Positions 48,091 through 57,200 of a DNA stretch of 64,000 nucleotides are shown here, one piece after another (position 1 is the stretch's first letter; every line of letters begins with the position of its first letter). The stretch covers positions 2,418,001 through 2,482,000 of the forward strand of contig NZ_CP163518.1 in the NCBI RefSeq assembly GCF_041080625.1, read 5' to 3'. The DNA is from Streptomyces sp. CG1 (lineage in GTDB: Bacteria > Actinomycetota > Actinomycetes > Streptomycetales > Streptomycetaceae). The translations under genes were made by a program, and so were the position numbers. The notes below the pieces were generated by a model. It saw nothing but the letters and a program-made list of their open reading frames with translations. It was not told the DNA's origin and did not search any database.

Positions 48091-49038
48091 CTAGTCCGTG
48101 TGTTCGGGCGCCAACTGGTGTGGAATCGGGGCCATTCGGGCACAGGCGTCGACGAGTTGCTGTTCCACCTCGTCCAGCGGGCGGCGGGCCGCGAGTGCCT
48201 TGGCCAGGGCGAGGGCGGACGTCTGCACGGTCAGCGCGCGGGCCGGGACGTCGAGGGCGGGCCAGGGGTCGCCGGCCGCGGGGACGGCCGGCCCGCCGGC
48301 CCGCTGGTACGCGCCGAGGAAACGGGTCCACTCGTCCGGCGGGAGGAGACCGCAGGCGTACCAGGCGGCGGGGCGGGCGAGGTCCCAGGCCGGGACGCCG
48401 GTGCCCAGGTCGTCGACGTCGATCAGCCGCCAGGGCCCGTCCGGTGCGGGGTGGCGGACGAGCTGGCCGAGGTGCAGGTCGCCGTGGCAGAGGGCGGGGA
48501 CGCCGGGCATGGGGGCCTCCGCGCGGGCCCAGGCGGGCAGGGCGGCCCAGGCCCGGAGCACTGGGCCGGCCGCCGGATGGGGCTCGGACCGCAGGACCGT
48601 GTGCAGCCGGGCGACGGCACGGGCGGCCTTGGCGGGGCCACGCATCGGGGGCAGACCGTCGAGCGGGGTCGTACGGTGCAGCCGGGCGAGGAGGGTGGCG
48701 GTGGCCTCCCAGGGGGCCGCGTCCGGGGCGTCGGGGTCGACGGGAGCGCCGTACGGCCAGAACGTCACCAGGCGGTCCTGCAGGGCGGTGGGTGCCGGGG
48801 CGAGCGGGGACAGGAGGACGTCCGGAAGGCCGGCGGCCGTGGCCAGGCGGAGGGTCAGCTCGGCACGGTCCGTGTCGGGTGCGTGAGCCTTTGCGACGGT
48901 TCCGGCGTGGCGTACGACGGTGGCGTCGGGGCGGTCGGCCAGGAGGGTGGGGATTGCGGCGCAGACGCAGGCGGCTCCGGCGGTGTCCGGGTGGGCGGCG
49001 GCTCTGACCTTCGCGGTGAGCGCGGGGAGGAGGGTCAA
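48091..49038 (-). CDS. Aminoglycoside phosphotransferase-like kinase
   Basis: About 315 residues from a TTG at 49038. The APH/choline-kinase fold is seen in VPALCHGDLHLGQLV (catalytic loop HGDxHxxQ) and LIDVDDLGTGVPAWDLARPA (metal Asp). The N-terminal lobe has VVRHAGTVAKAHAPDTDRAE. The open frame continues to an ATG at 49173, but those 45 residues have no fold and lie just after a strong hairpin, so TTG is preferred. The substrate is unknown; no resistance role is implied. Confidence 0.82.
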   Translation of the reverse strand: MTLLPALTAKVRAAAHPDTAGAACVCAAIPTLLADRPDATVVRHAGTVAKAHAPDTDRAELTLRLATAAGLPDVLLSPLAPAPTALQDRLVTFWPYGAPVDPDAPDAAPWEATATLLARLHRTTPLDGLPPMRGPAKAARAVARLHTVLRSEPHPAAGPVLRAWAALPAWARAEAPMPGVPALCHGDLHLGQLVRHPAPDGPWRLIDVDDLGTGVPAWDLARPAAWYACGLLPPDEWTRFLGAYQRAGGPAVPAAGDPWPALDVPARALTVQTSALALAKALAARRPLDEVEQQLVDACARMAPIPHQLAPEHTD

Positions 49039-49268
49039 TGGGGGCGGGCCTCTGCGGTCGGGGGGGTGGGGGGAGCCTACGACGGCTTGGGGGCCGTGTG
49101 CTTGCGCTGTCGCCCAGAGCTGGAGACGGCCGGGGGTGGGTCTCGCTTGCCCGCGCTTGCGGGGTGGCGCCATCTGTGGCACAGGCGCCGCCCCAGCGGC
49201 ACGACTGCCCGCAGCGGCGGCGGCACCATACAGCCGAACACACACGCGTGCCGCCCCATAAACGGCGC

Positions 49269-49300
49269 ATGCCGGCGCAGCTCCCCAGCTGCGCCGGCAT
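49269..49300 (-). terminator. Terminator downstream of the 58-residue membrane protein gene
   Basis: A perfect 14-bp stem ATGCCGGCGCAGCT / AGCTGCGCCGGCAT with a CCCC loop. It is the main feature in the 349-bp gap 49039-49387. The rest of that gap probably holds the phosphotransferase promoter. Confidence 0.88.
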
Positions 49301-49387
49301 TTGTGCCGTCCGCCGCACCCCCGTCCCCACGGGGTTTCCTGGATGGATGTCCCCACCCGGACCGCTCTTCCGGGCCTGGGGCGCCGC

Positions 49388-49564
49388 TCAGCGCCCCAGC
49401 ATCGCACCCACGGACGACGCCTGTGTGGCCACCGTCTCCCAGCCGTCGAAGACGAGCAGGAGCAGGGCCGCCAGGGGGAGGGCCATGAGCGTCGCCACCA
49501 AGGGGTGGCGACGGCCCGTCCGGCGGGGTGCGAACGTCGTGCGTCGCGGTGCCGTGTAGGCCAT
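49388..49564 (-). CDS. Small single-span membrane protein (58 residues)
   Basis: From the ATG at 49564, with AGGAGAGG well placed upstream. It has a basic N-terminus (MAYTAPRRTTFAPRRTGRRH), one membrane segment (LVATLMALPLAALLLLVFDG) and a short outer tail ending SSVGAMLGR. Function unknown. It is followed by a strong terminator, which supports a real gene. Confidence 0.75.
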   Translation of the reverse strand: MAYTAPRRTTFAPRRTGRRHPLVATLMALPLAALLLLVFDGWETVATQASSVGAMLGR

Positions 49565-49798
49565 GGTCCCTCTCCTGACCGTTTCGGTTGTCTTCGGCAG
49601 CGGCGGGTGTCTGACCTCGGGGGACGAGTGCTGCACCCGCCGCTTGACCTCAAATCTATGCGCGCGGCGGGCACCGGGCGTCATGCCCTCGTACCGATTG
49701 CCGGGCCTCCCGGAGGATGAGCCATGACCTGGGAAGTACTCCCCTGGGTGGAGACGCGGGTCCTGGTCTCGGGGTCTTCCCGGAGGGGTCGCCCGCCG

Positions 49799-49900
49799 TG
49801 TCCGGTCATGTCCGAAGCGTCCGGCAGCCTCGTGTCCGGTCATGTCCGAACCGTCCGGCGAGACCTTGTCCGGTCATGTCCGAAGCATCCCGGGGAGCGA
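49799..49900. repeat. Three 34-bp tandem repeats upstream of the Ser/Thr kinase gene
   Basis: TGTCCGGTCATGTCCGAA is identical at 49799, 49833 and 49867, each with two TGTCCG half-sites. The rest of each 34-bp unit diverges. It lies in the 671-bp gap 49565-50235, which otherwise shows no convincing gene. Confidence 0.85.
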
Positions 49901-50235
49901 GAGGAGTGACTTCGATCACTCCCGCCGGGGGTGGGACGTGCGCTGTGTCCGGTTCGTGATCCGTTCCCTGCCCGGGTCTCCCTACGGTTCCGGGCGTCCG
50001 GGCGGCGGGTGCGCGGTCCGATGCCGCCTGCTGTCTCGTCACCTCAACGCCCTTACCGCCAGGAATGGTTGACGGGGCGTGAGTCTCAATGCCCCGGAAG
50101 GTGCCGACTTCCTGACCGCGTTTCATGTCCCGCCGGTGACCGGCACAATCCGTCCGGCCCGGAGGGCGCGGCCTCTGCGCGCCAGCGGCCGTGGAAACGT
50201 AAGCTGTGCCACGTCACAGGGACCGGGCAGCGGGG

Positions 50236-51756
50236 ATGAACATGGCGATGATGCGCCTGAGGCGCGAGGACCCGCGCGTCGTCGGCTCGTTCAGGCTTCA
50301 CCGACGGCTCGGCGCGGGCGGGATGGGCGTGGTCTACCTCGGCTCCGACAAGAAGGGGCAGCGGGTCGCGCTGAAGGTGATCCGGCCCGATCTGGCGGAG
50401 GATCAGGAGTTCCGGTCGCGCTTCGCCCGTGAGGTCTCGGCGGCTCGGCGGATCAGGGGCGGCTGCACGGCCCGGCTGGTCGCCGCGGACCTGGAGGCCG
50501 AGCGGCCCTGGTTCGCCACACAGTACGTGCCCGGCCCCTCGCTGCACGACAAGGTCGCCGACGAGGGCCCGCTCGGCGCGGCCGACACCGCGGCGATCGG
50601 CGCGGCGCTCTCCGAGGGCCTGGTCGCCGTGCACGAGGCCGGTGTCGTCCACCGGGACCTGAAGCCCTCCAATATTCTGCTGTCCCCCAAGGGACCGCGG
50701 ATCATCGACTTCGGCATCGCCTGGGCCACCGGTGCCTCCACGCTCACCCACGTCGGCACGGCGGTCGGCTCCCCCGGCTTCCTCGCGCCCGAGCAGGTGC
50801 GCGGCGCGGCCGTCACCCCGGCGACGGACGTCTTCTCGCTCGGCGCGACCCTCGCGTACGCCTCCACCGGCGACTCGCCCTTCGGGCAGGGCAGTTCCGA
50901 GGTGATGCTGTACCGGGTGGTGCACGAGGAGCCGCAGCTGCACGGCGTACCGGACGCACTCGCCCCGCTGCTCCGGGCCTGCCTGGCGAAAGACCCCGAC
51001 GAACGGCCCAGCACGCTGCAGCTGTCGCTGCGGCTCAAGGAGATCGCCACACGTGAGGCACAGGGCCTGGCCGACGTGCGGCCGCCCGCACCGCGCGCCG
51101 CGGAGGCGGACCGGCCCACCGGGCGGCTCGTCGACACCTACCCCGACCCGCAGCGCACCGGGCGCCGTACCTCCCCGAGCACCCCGGTGCCGCGCGGCGG
51201 AGCCCCCTCCCGGGGTGCCGTACCGGCACGCGGCGCCCCGTCCTCGCGGGGTGGCAACGGTGCGCGCGCAGCCGGTACGGGTGTCCCCGCCCGACCGGGT
51301 TCGGCCCGCCCGCCCACTCCGGCGCCGCGCGGCGCCGGGGCGCGCCCGGGTAACGGAAGCCGTCCCGCCGCGCGCGGCGGTTCCGGGCGGCCGGCGCAGC
51401 GTACGACCGGCGGCGGACGGCGTCCGGCCAATCCGCGGCTGCTGCGCCAGCGGCTGTTCGTGTTCGTGGTCGTGACGCTGCTCGTGGCGCTCGGCATCGC
51501 GGTGGCGCAGGGCTGCCAGGGTCCCGCGCGCGGGCTCGGCGACGACGACGGACGCCATCCGCAGCGCGCCCAGCAGGACTCCCCGTCGGCGGAAACCGGC
51601 CAGCCGGCGTCCGACGGGCAGGCGTCGCCGCTGCCCGACCTGCCGGTGTCGGACGGGCACGCGGCACCCGTTCCCGACCAGCCGATGTCCGGCCGGCACA
51701 CAGTGCCGATGCCGGACCCGCACGAGTCGACGCAGAGCCGGGACTTCGGGAAGTAG
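50236..51756 (+). CDS. Membrane-bound Ser/Thr protein kinase (PknB/Hanks type)
   Basis: 506 residues. The kinase domain covers residues about 15-285: glycine loop LGAGGMGVVYLG, Lys in VALKVIRP, catalytic VHRDLKPSN near 140, DFG near 157 and SPGFLAPEQ near 183. A basic, Pro/Arg/Gly-rich juxtamembrane linker (residues 290-400) precedes one membrane segment (LFVFVVVTLLVALGIAVAQG). A short outer tail has repeated SDG-A-P-PD-P units and no PASTA domain. The start could be 50236 or 50242. Targets are unknown. Confidence 0.92.
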   Translation: MNMAMMRLRREDPRVVGSFRLHRRLGAGGMGVVYLGSDKKGQRVALKVIRPDLAEDQEFRSRFAREVSAARRIRGGCTARLVAADLEAERPWFATQYVPGPSLHDKVADEGPLGAADTAAIGAALSEGLVAVHEAGVVHRDLKPSNILLSPKGPRIIDFGIAWATGASTLTHVGTAVGSPGFLAPEQVRGAAVTPATDVFSLGATLAYASTGDSPFGQGSSEVMLYRVVHEEPQLHGVPDALAPLLRACLAKDPDERPSTLQLSLRLKEIATREAQGLADVRPPAPRAAEADRPTGRLVDTYPDPQRTGRRTSPSTPVPRGGAPSRGAVPARGAPSSRGGNGARAAGTGVPARPGSARPPTPAPRGAGARPGNGSRPAARGGSGRPAQRTTGGGRRPANPRLLRQRLFVFVVVTLLVALGIAVAQGCQGPARGLGDDDGRHPQRAQQDSPSAETGQPASDGQASPLPDLPVSDGHAAPVPDQPMSGRHTVPMPDPHESTQSRDFGK

Positions 51757-51788
51757 CCGGGCACGCTCGGGGAACCGGGCCGGGCGGG

Positions 51789-52607
51789 TCAGGACTCCGG
51801 GCGGCCGGTGGCCACCGCGTAGAAGGCGACCGCCGCGGCCGCGCCCACGTTGAGCGAGTCGACGCCGTGGGACATCGGGATCCGGACCCATTCGTCGGCA
51901 GCGACCAGGGCCTGGGTGGACAGGCCGTCGCCCTCGGCGCCGAGCATCAGGGCCACCCGGTCCATCTTGTGCGGGGCGGCCTCGTCGAGGCTGCGGGCCT
52001 TGTCGTCCGGGGTGAGCGCGAGCAGCGTGAAGCCGGCCTCGCGGACCGAATCCAGACCCTTCGGCCAGGTCTCCAGCCGGGCGTACGGCACCGAGAACAC
52101 CGCACCCATGGACACCTTGACGCTACGGCGGTACAGCGGGTCGGCGCAGTCGGGTGACAGCAGGACCGCATCCATGCCGAGGGCGGCCGCCGAGCGGAAG
52201 ATCGCGCCGATGTTGGTGTGGTCGTTGACCGACTCCATGACCACGACACGGCGGGCCGAGCGGAGGAGTTCACCGGCCGTGGGCAGCGGCTTGCGCTGCA
52301 TGGAGGCGAGCGCGCCGCGGTGCACGTGGTAGCCGGTGACCTGCTCGGCGAGTTCGGGATGGACGGCGTAGACCGGGGCGGGAAGTTCGTCGATGACGTC
52401 GCGCATGACGTCGATCCACTTGGCCGAGAGCAGCATGGAGCGCATCTCGTAGCCCGCTTCCTTGGCCCTGCGGATGACCTTCTCGCCCTCCGCGATGAAC
52501 AGGCCCTCGGCGGGCTCGCGCTTGCGGCGCAGCTCTACGTCGGTCAGGCCCGTGTAGTCACGCAGGCGCGGGTCGTCGGGATCCTCGACGGTGATGAGAT
52601 CGGCCAC
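51789..52607 (-). CDS. TrmH/SpoU-family RNA 2'-O-methyltransferase
   Basis: 272 residues, start GTG at 52607. An N-terminal substrate-binding part (RKREPAEGLFIAEGEKVIRRA) precedes the knotted SPOUT domain. Its three motifs are visible: VVVMESVNDHTNIGAIFRSAAALG, ALMLGAEGDGLS and IPMSHGVDSLNVGAAAAVAFY. It most likely methylates rRNA or tRNA; the target base is not predictable. It is convergent with the kinase gene. Confidence 0.93.
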   Translation of the reverse strand: MADLITVEDPDDPRLRDYTGLTDVELRRKREPAEGLFIAEGEKVIRRAKEAGYEMRSMLLSAKWIDVMRDVIDELPAPVYAVHPELAEQVTGYHVHRGALASMQRKPLPTAGELLRSARRVVVMESVNDHTNIGAIFRSAAALGMDAVLLSPDCADPLYRRSVKVSMGAVFSVPYARLETWPKGLDSVREAGFTLLALTPDDKARSLDEAAPHKMDRVALMLGAEGDGLSTQALVAADEWVRIPMSHGVDSLNVGAAAAVAFYAVATGRPES

Positions 52608-52728
52608 AGGGTGATACTGCCTTGTCCTGGGTGTCGTGCCAACGGCTGGGAACGGGTGCGTTACCCCGGGTTACGCGTGATCAAGCCACGGGTGATCCGG
52701 CGGCGAGCGGTGCTCGGGCGACCGGAGA

Positions 52729-53961
52729 TCAGGCGGCCGGCTGCGGGCCGACCGTCACGACGTCGCCGATGACGATGACCGCCGGGGGCTTCACGTCCTC
52801 GGAGCGTACGGCCTCCGCCACGGTCGCGAGGGTGGCGTCGACGCGGCGCTGGGCGGCCGTCGTACCCTCCTGGACCAGCGCGACGGGGGTCGACGGTGAC
52901 TTGCCGTGCGCGACGAGCGTCTCCGCGATCTTCCCGATCTTGTCGACACCCATCAGGATCACGAGCGTGCCGGTGAGCTTCGCCAGCGACGGCCAGTCGA
53001 CCAGGGAGCGCTCGTCGTCCGGGGCGACATGGCCGCTGACGACCGTGAACTCATGGGCGACGCCCCGGTGCGTGACCGGGATGCCGGCCGCGCCCGGCAC
53101 GGAGATCGAGCTGGAGATGCCGGGGACCACGGTGCAGGGGATCCCGGCCTCGGCGAGCGCCTGGACCTCCTCCATGCCCCGGCCGAAGACGAAGGGGTCG
53201 CCGCCCTTGAGGCGTACGACCGACTTGCCCTGCTTGGCGTGCTCGATGAGGGCGTTGTTGATGGCCTCCTGGGCCATGTACCGGCCGTACGGGATCTTCG
53301 CCGCGTCGATCACCTCGACGTGCGGCGGGAGTTCGGCGAGCAGGTCGCGCGGGCCGAGCCGGTCGGCGATGACGACGTCCGCCTCGGCGAGCAGCCGACG
53401 CCCGCGCACCGTGATCAGGTCGGGATCGCCGGGGCCGCCGCCGACCAGGGCGACGCCAGGGGTGCGGGTGCGGTGGTGGGGGGCCACCAGGGTGCCGTCG
53501 CGCAGGCCCTCCACGACCGCGTCCCGGATGGCGGCGGTGTGACGGGGGTCGCGGCCCCGTGCCTCCGTGGTGAGGACGGCGACGGTGACGCCCTCGCTGT
53601 GGCCGGTCGCAGGGGTCCAGGCGGTCGCCTGGTCGGCGTCGTCGGAGCGGACGCACCAGACGCGGTGGCGCTCCGCTTCGGCGGAGGCGGCGGCATTGGC
53701 GTCCGGGTCGCTGGTGGCGATGAGGGCGTACCAGGCGTCTGCGAGGTCGCCTTCGGCGTAGGGGCGCCTCTCCCAGGTGATCTCGCCCGCGTCCGCCATG
53801 GCCTCGACGGAGGGGGTCGCTCCGGGGGATACGACGACGATGTCCGCCCCGGCCGCGATGAGTGCGGGGAGGCGGCGCTGGGCCACCGTGCCGGCGCCGA
53901 GGACGACCACGCGGCGGCCGGAGAGGCGGAGGCCTACGGGGTAGGCGGGGTGTTCGGCCAT
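52729..53961 (-). CDS. cobA: Uroporphyrinogen-III C-methyltransferase with CysG_N domain
   Basis: 410 residues. Residues 1-155 form a CysG_N/precorrin-2 dehydrogenase-like Rossmann domain (GLRLSGRRVVVLGAGTVAQRRLPALIAAGA). Residues about 165-400 form the SUMT methylase (VALVGGGPGDPDLITVRG, VVRLKGGDPFVFGRG, VPGISSSISVPGAAGIPVTHRG). It should make precorrin-2 for cobalamin and/or siroheme. The ATG at 53961 has GGAGGAG upstream. A central ferrochelatase domain as in full CysG is not evident. Confidence 0.94.
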   Translation of the reverse strand: MAEHPAYPVGLRLSGRRVVVLGAGTVAQRRLPALIAAGADIVVVSPGATPSVEAMADAGEITWERRPYAEGDLADAWYALIATSDPDANAAASAEAERHRVWCVRSDDADQATAWTPATGHSEGVTVAVLTTEARGRDPRHTAAIRDAVVEGLRDGTLVAPHHRTRTPGVALVGGGPGDPDLITVRGRRLLAEADVVIADRLGPRDLLAELPPHVEVIDAAKIPYGRYMAQEAINNALIEHAKQGKSVVRLKGGDPFVFGRGMEEVQALAEAGIPCTVVPGISSSISVPGAAGIPVTHRGVAHEFTVVSGHVAPDDERSLVDWPSLAKLTGTLVILMGVDKIGKIAETLVAHGKSPSTPVALVQEGTTAAQRRVDATLATVAEAVRSEDVKPPAVIVIGDVVTVGPQPAA

Positions 53962-54101
53962 GGGGTGGCTCCTCCGGTGGCTGGGCGGTGGCGCTGACGT
54001 GCGGATTTTACGTGGGCGGCGGTGAAGGCGGCTCAGGTGTCCGGTGGCTGGGCATCGTCGCCGGGTGCGGCTGCGCGGGTCCGTGCCCACCCGTTCCGCC
54101 C

Positions 54102-54138
54102 GGGGGCACCTCCCAGGGCCTTGAGGCACTGAGGGAGG
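54102..54138. repeat. Imperfect palindromic element upstream of cobA
   Basis: GGGGGCACCTCCC and GAGGGAGG arms (CCTCCC/GGGAGG pairing) flank AGGGCCTTGAGGCACT. It resembles dispersed GC-rich hairpin elements of Streptomyces, or could be a terminator for the gene at 54201-58508. Confidence 0.45.
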
Positions 54139-54200
54139 AACGACTGCCCACGGACCCACGGACGTTCGCCGGCTGCCCGGCATCGACGTCCCGAAAAGCC

Positions 54201-57200
54201 CTACTTCTCGGTGACCCCAGCCGAATCGAACGTCGCCACCTCATGCATCGCCCTCGCCGTGCTCTGCACCAACGGCAGCGCCAGCAAGGCACCCGTGCCC
54301 TCGCCCAGCCGCAGGTCCAAGTCGACCAAGGGGCGCAGGCCCAGCTTGTTGAGGGCTGCCACATGGCCCGGTTCGGCGCTGCGGTGGCCCGCGATGCAGG
54401 CCGCGAGGACCTCGGGGGCGATGGCGCGGGCGACCAGGGCCGCGGCGCCGGCGCTGACGCCGTCCAGGATCACCGGCGTACGCAGCGAGGCGCCGCCGAG
54501 GAGCAGGCCGACCAAGGCCGCGTGCTCGAAGCCGCCGATCGCCGCGAGGACGCCGATGGGGTCGGCCGGGTCCGGCTGGTGGAAGTCCAGGGCACGCCGG
54601 ACGACCTCGGTCTTACGGGCCAGCGTCTCGTCGTTGATGCCCGTGCCGCGGCCGGTGACCTCCGCCGGGTCGGCCCCCGTGAAGACCGAGATCAGCGCGG
54701 CGGACGCGGTGGTGTTGGCGATGCCCATCTCACCGGTGAGCAGGGCCTTGTTGCCTGCCGCCACCAGGTCGCGGGCGGTCTCGATGCCCACCTCGATGGC
54801 CGCCTTGGCCTCCTCGCGGGACATCGCGGGCCCGGTGGTCATGTCGGACGTACCGCCGCGGATCTTGCGGGGCAGCAGACCGGGCGTGGCGGGCATGTCG
54901 GCGGCGACGCCGACGTCCACCACGCACACCTCGGCGCCGACCTGGTTGGCGAAGGCGTTGCAGACCGCTCCCCCGCCGAGGAAGTTGGCCACCATCTGGG
55001 CGGTGACCTCCTGCGGCCAGGGGGTGACGCCCTGGGCGTGCACACCGTGGTCACCGGCGAAGATGGCGACGGCGGCGGGCTCCGGGATCGGCGGCGGGCA
55101 CTGCCGGGACAGCCCGGACAGCTGCGCGGAGATGATCTCCAGCATGCCGAGCGCGCCGGCCGGCTTGGTCATGCGTTTCTGCCGCTCCCAGGCCTCGCCG
55201 AGGGCCTTGGCATCGAGCGGGCGGATCTGTGCGACGGTCTCGGCAAGCAGGTCGTGGGGTTCCTCTCCGGGCAGGGCGCGGCGGCCGTACGTCTCCTCGT
55301 GCACCACCCAGGACAGGGGGCGTCGCTTGGACCAGCCGGCCTGCATCAGCTCGGGCTCGTCCGGGAACTCGTCGACGTACCCGACACACAGGTAGGCGAC
55401 GACCTCCAGATGCTCGGGCAGGCCGAGCGCGCGGACCATCTCCCGCTCGTCGAAGAAACTGACCCAGCCGACGCCGAGGCCTTCGGCGCGGGCGGCGAGC
55501 CAGAGGTTCTCCACCGCGAGCGCCGAGGAGTAGGGCGCCATCTGCGGCTGGGTGTAGCGGCCGAGGGTGTGGCGGCCGCCGCGGGTGGGGTCGGCGGTGA
55601 CGACGATGTTGACCGGGGTGTCGAGGATGGCCTCGATCTTCAGTTCCTTGAACTGCTTGGCCCGGCCCTTGGGCAGCGACTTGGCGTACGCCTCGCGCTG
55701 TCGCATCGCCAGTTCGTGCATCGTCCGCCGGGTGTCGGCGGAGCGGATGACGACGAAGTCCCAGGGCTGCGAGTGGCCCACGGAGGGCGCCGTGTGGGCG
55801 GCCTCCAGGACACGCAGCAGCACCTCGTGCGGGATGGGGTCGCTGCGGAAGCCGTTGCGGATGTCACGGCGTTCGCGCATGACCTTCAGGACGGCCTCGC
55901 GCTCGGCGTCGGCGTAGCCGGGCGCGGCCGGGCCGTTGGGCTGTGCTGCTTCCGCCACGACGGCCGTGCCCTCTTCTTCCTGCTCTTCCTGATCGGCGGC
56001 CCTGGTCTGCAGGTCCTCCGCTTGCTGTACGACATCGGGGGCGTGCTCCGCTCCCGTTGCCATGGGTGCGGTGACCGGCTCGCCCTCGCGCGGCGCGGGC
56101 ACCGTGGCCACCGGCTGCGGTGTGTCCTCCGTGGGCAGGACCAGGGGCTGCGGCGGGGTCGGCGCCAGGTGCGGGGTGGTGGGCACCTGGCCCTCGACCG
56201 GCACGAACTGCCCGAGCGGCTGCTCCGGGTCCGGCGCCGGCGGCACCTGGGTCGGCAGCGGTCCGGTCGGCTCCCCCTGGTCGGCGGGGGACGGCTGCCC
56301 GGCGGTCTCGGGGTGCGCGGGGGCGCTGCCGACGGGGCCCGCGGGGGCAGCGCCGACCGGGTCGGCCGCCGGGGTGGGCTCCGCCTCGGCCGCGGCAGGT
56401 GCGGCAGCCGCGTCCGTGGGCTGCGTCTGCGGGCCGGCGGGGGCGCCGGGGTCGGTCACGGGTGCCCCCTCGGCAGCGATGGCGACCTGGTGGACGGCGT
56501 CCGGGGCCGCCGGATCGGGCTGGGCCTGCGGGTGTGGCTCGGCCGCGGGCTGGGGCTGCGGTACGCCGGGTACGGCCTCGGCGGCCGCCACGGGCCCGGC
56601 CAGCTGCGGGCCCTGAGCCGGGTAGGGGTGCGGCTCCGGGGTGGCGGTGCCGTCGGCGGCCGGTGCCGGTACGGCGTCCTGAGCGGGTACGGCTGCCGGG
56701 GCGTCGGCCTGCGGAGTCGCCGGGGTGCCGGGGTCGGGCACGGCCGTCGCCGTCGGTCCGGGGGCCGGTACGGGTTCGGGGGCGGATGCGTGGTGGGCGG
56801 CATCCACCTGGCCCGCCACCGCGCCGGACTGCGGCTCCGTGACCGCGGCGGTGTTCGGATCGGGCTGCGCCGGGTGGGCGGCCTCGCCGTGGGCCGGAAC
56901 GGCCTCCGGCACGACCTGGGCCACGTCCGGCGCCTGCGGTGCGGGACCGGAGTCCGTGGCCTCCGTGGCGCGCTGCGCGGGGACGGTTCCCTCGACAGCC
57001 GTCACGGCAACCGCCGCGGTGTGCGGGACGGCGGCGCTTTCGGCGACCGGCGCAGCCTGCGCGGCGACGGCACCTCCGGGGACCGCGGCGCCCTGCGCGG
57101 CGACGGCGCCCTCGGGCGCGTTGGAAGCCTGCCCGGCGTCGGCGACCGGCGCACCCTCCGCCTGCTCCGGGGCGCCGCCCGGCTGAGCCGGCGCGGACGC

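Noticed and set aside
49806..50126. 106-codon minus-strand frame upstream of the kinase gene
   Set aside because: It is created by the 34-bp repeats, and the codon use and lack of a ribosome-binding site argue against a gene.
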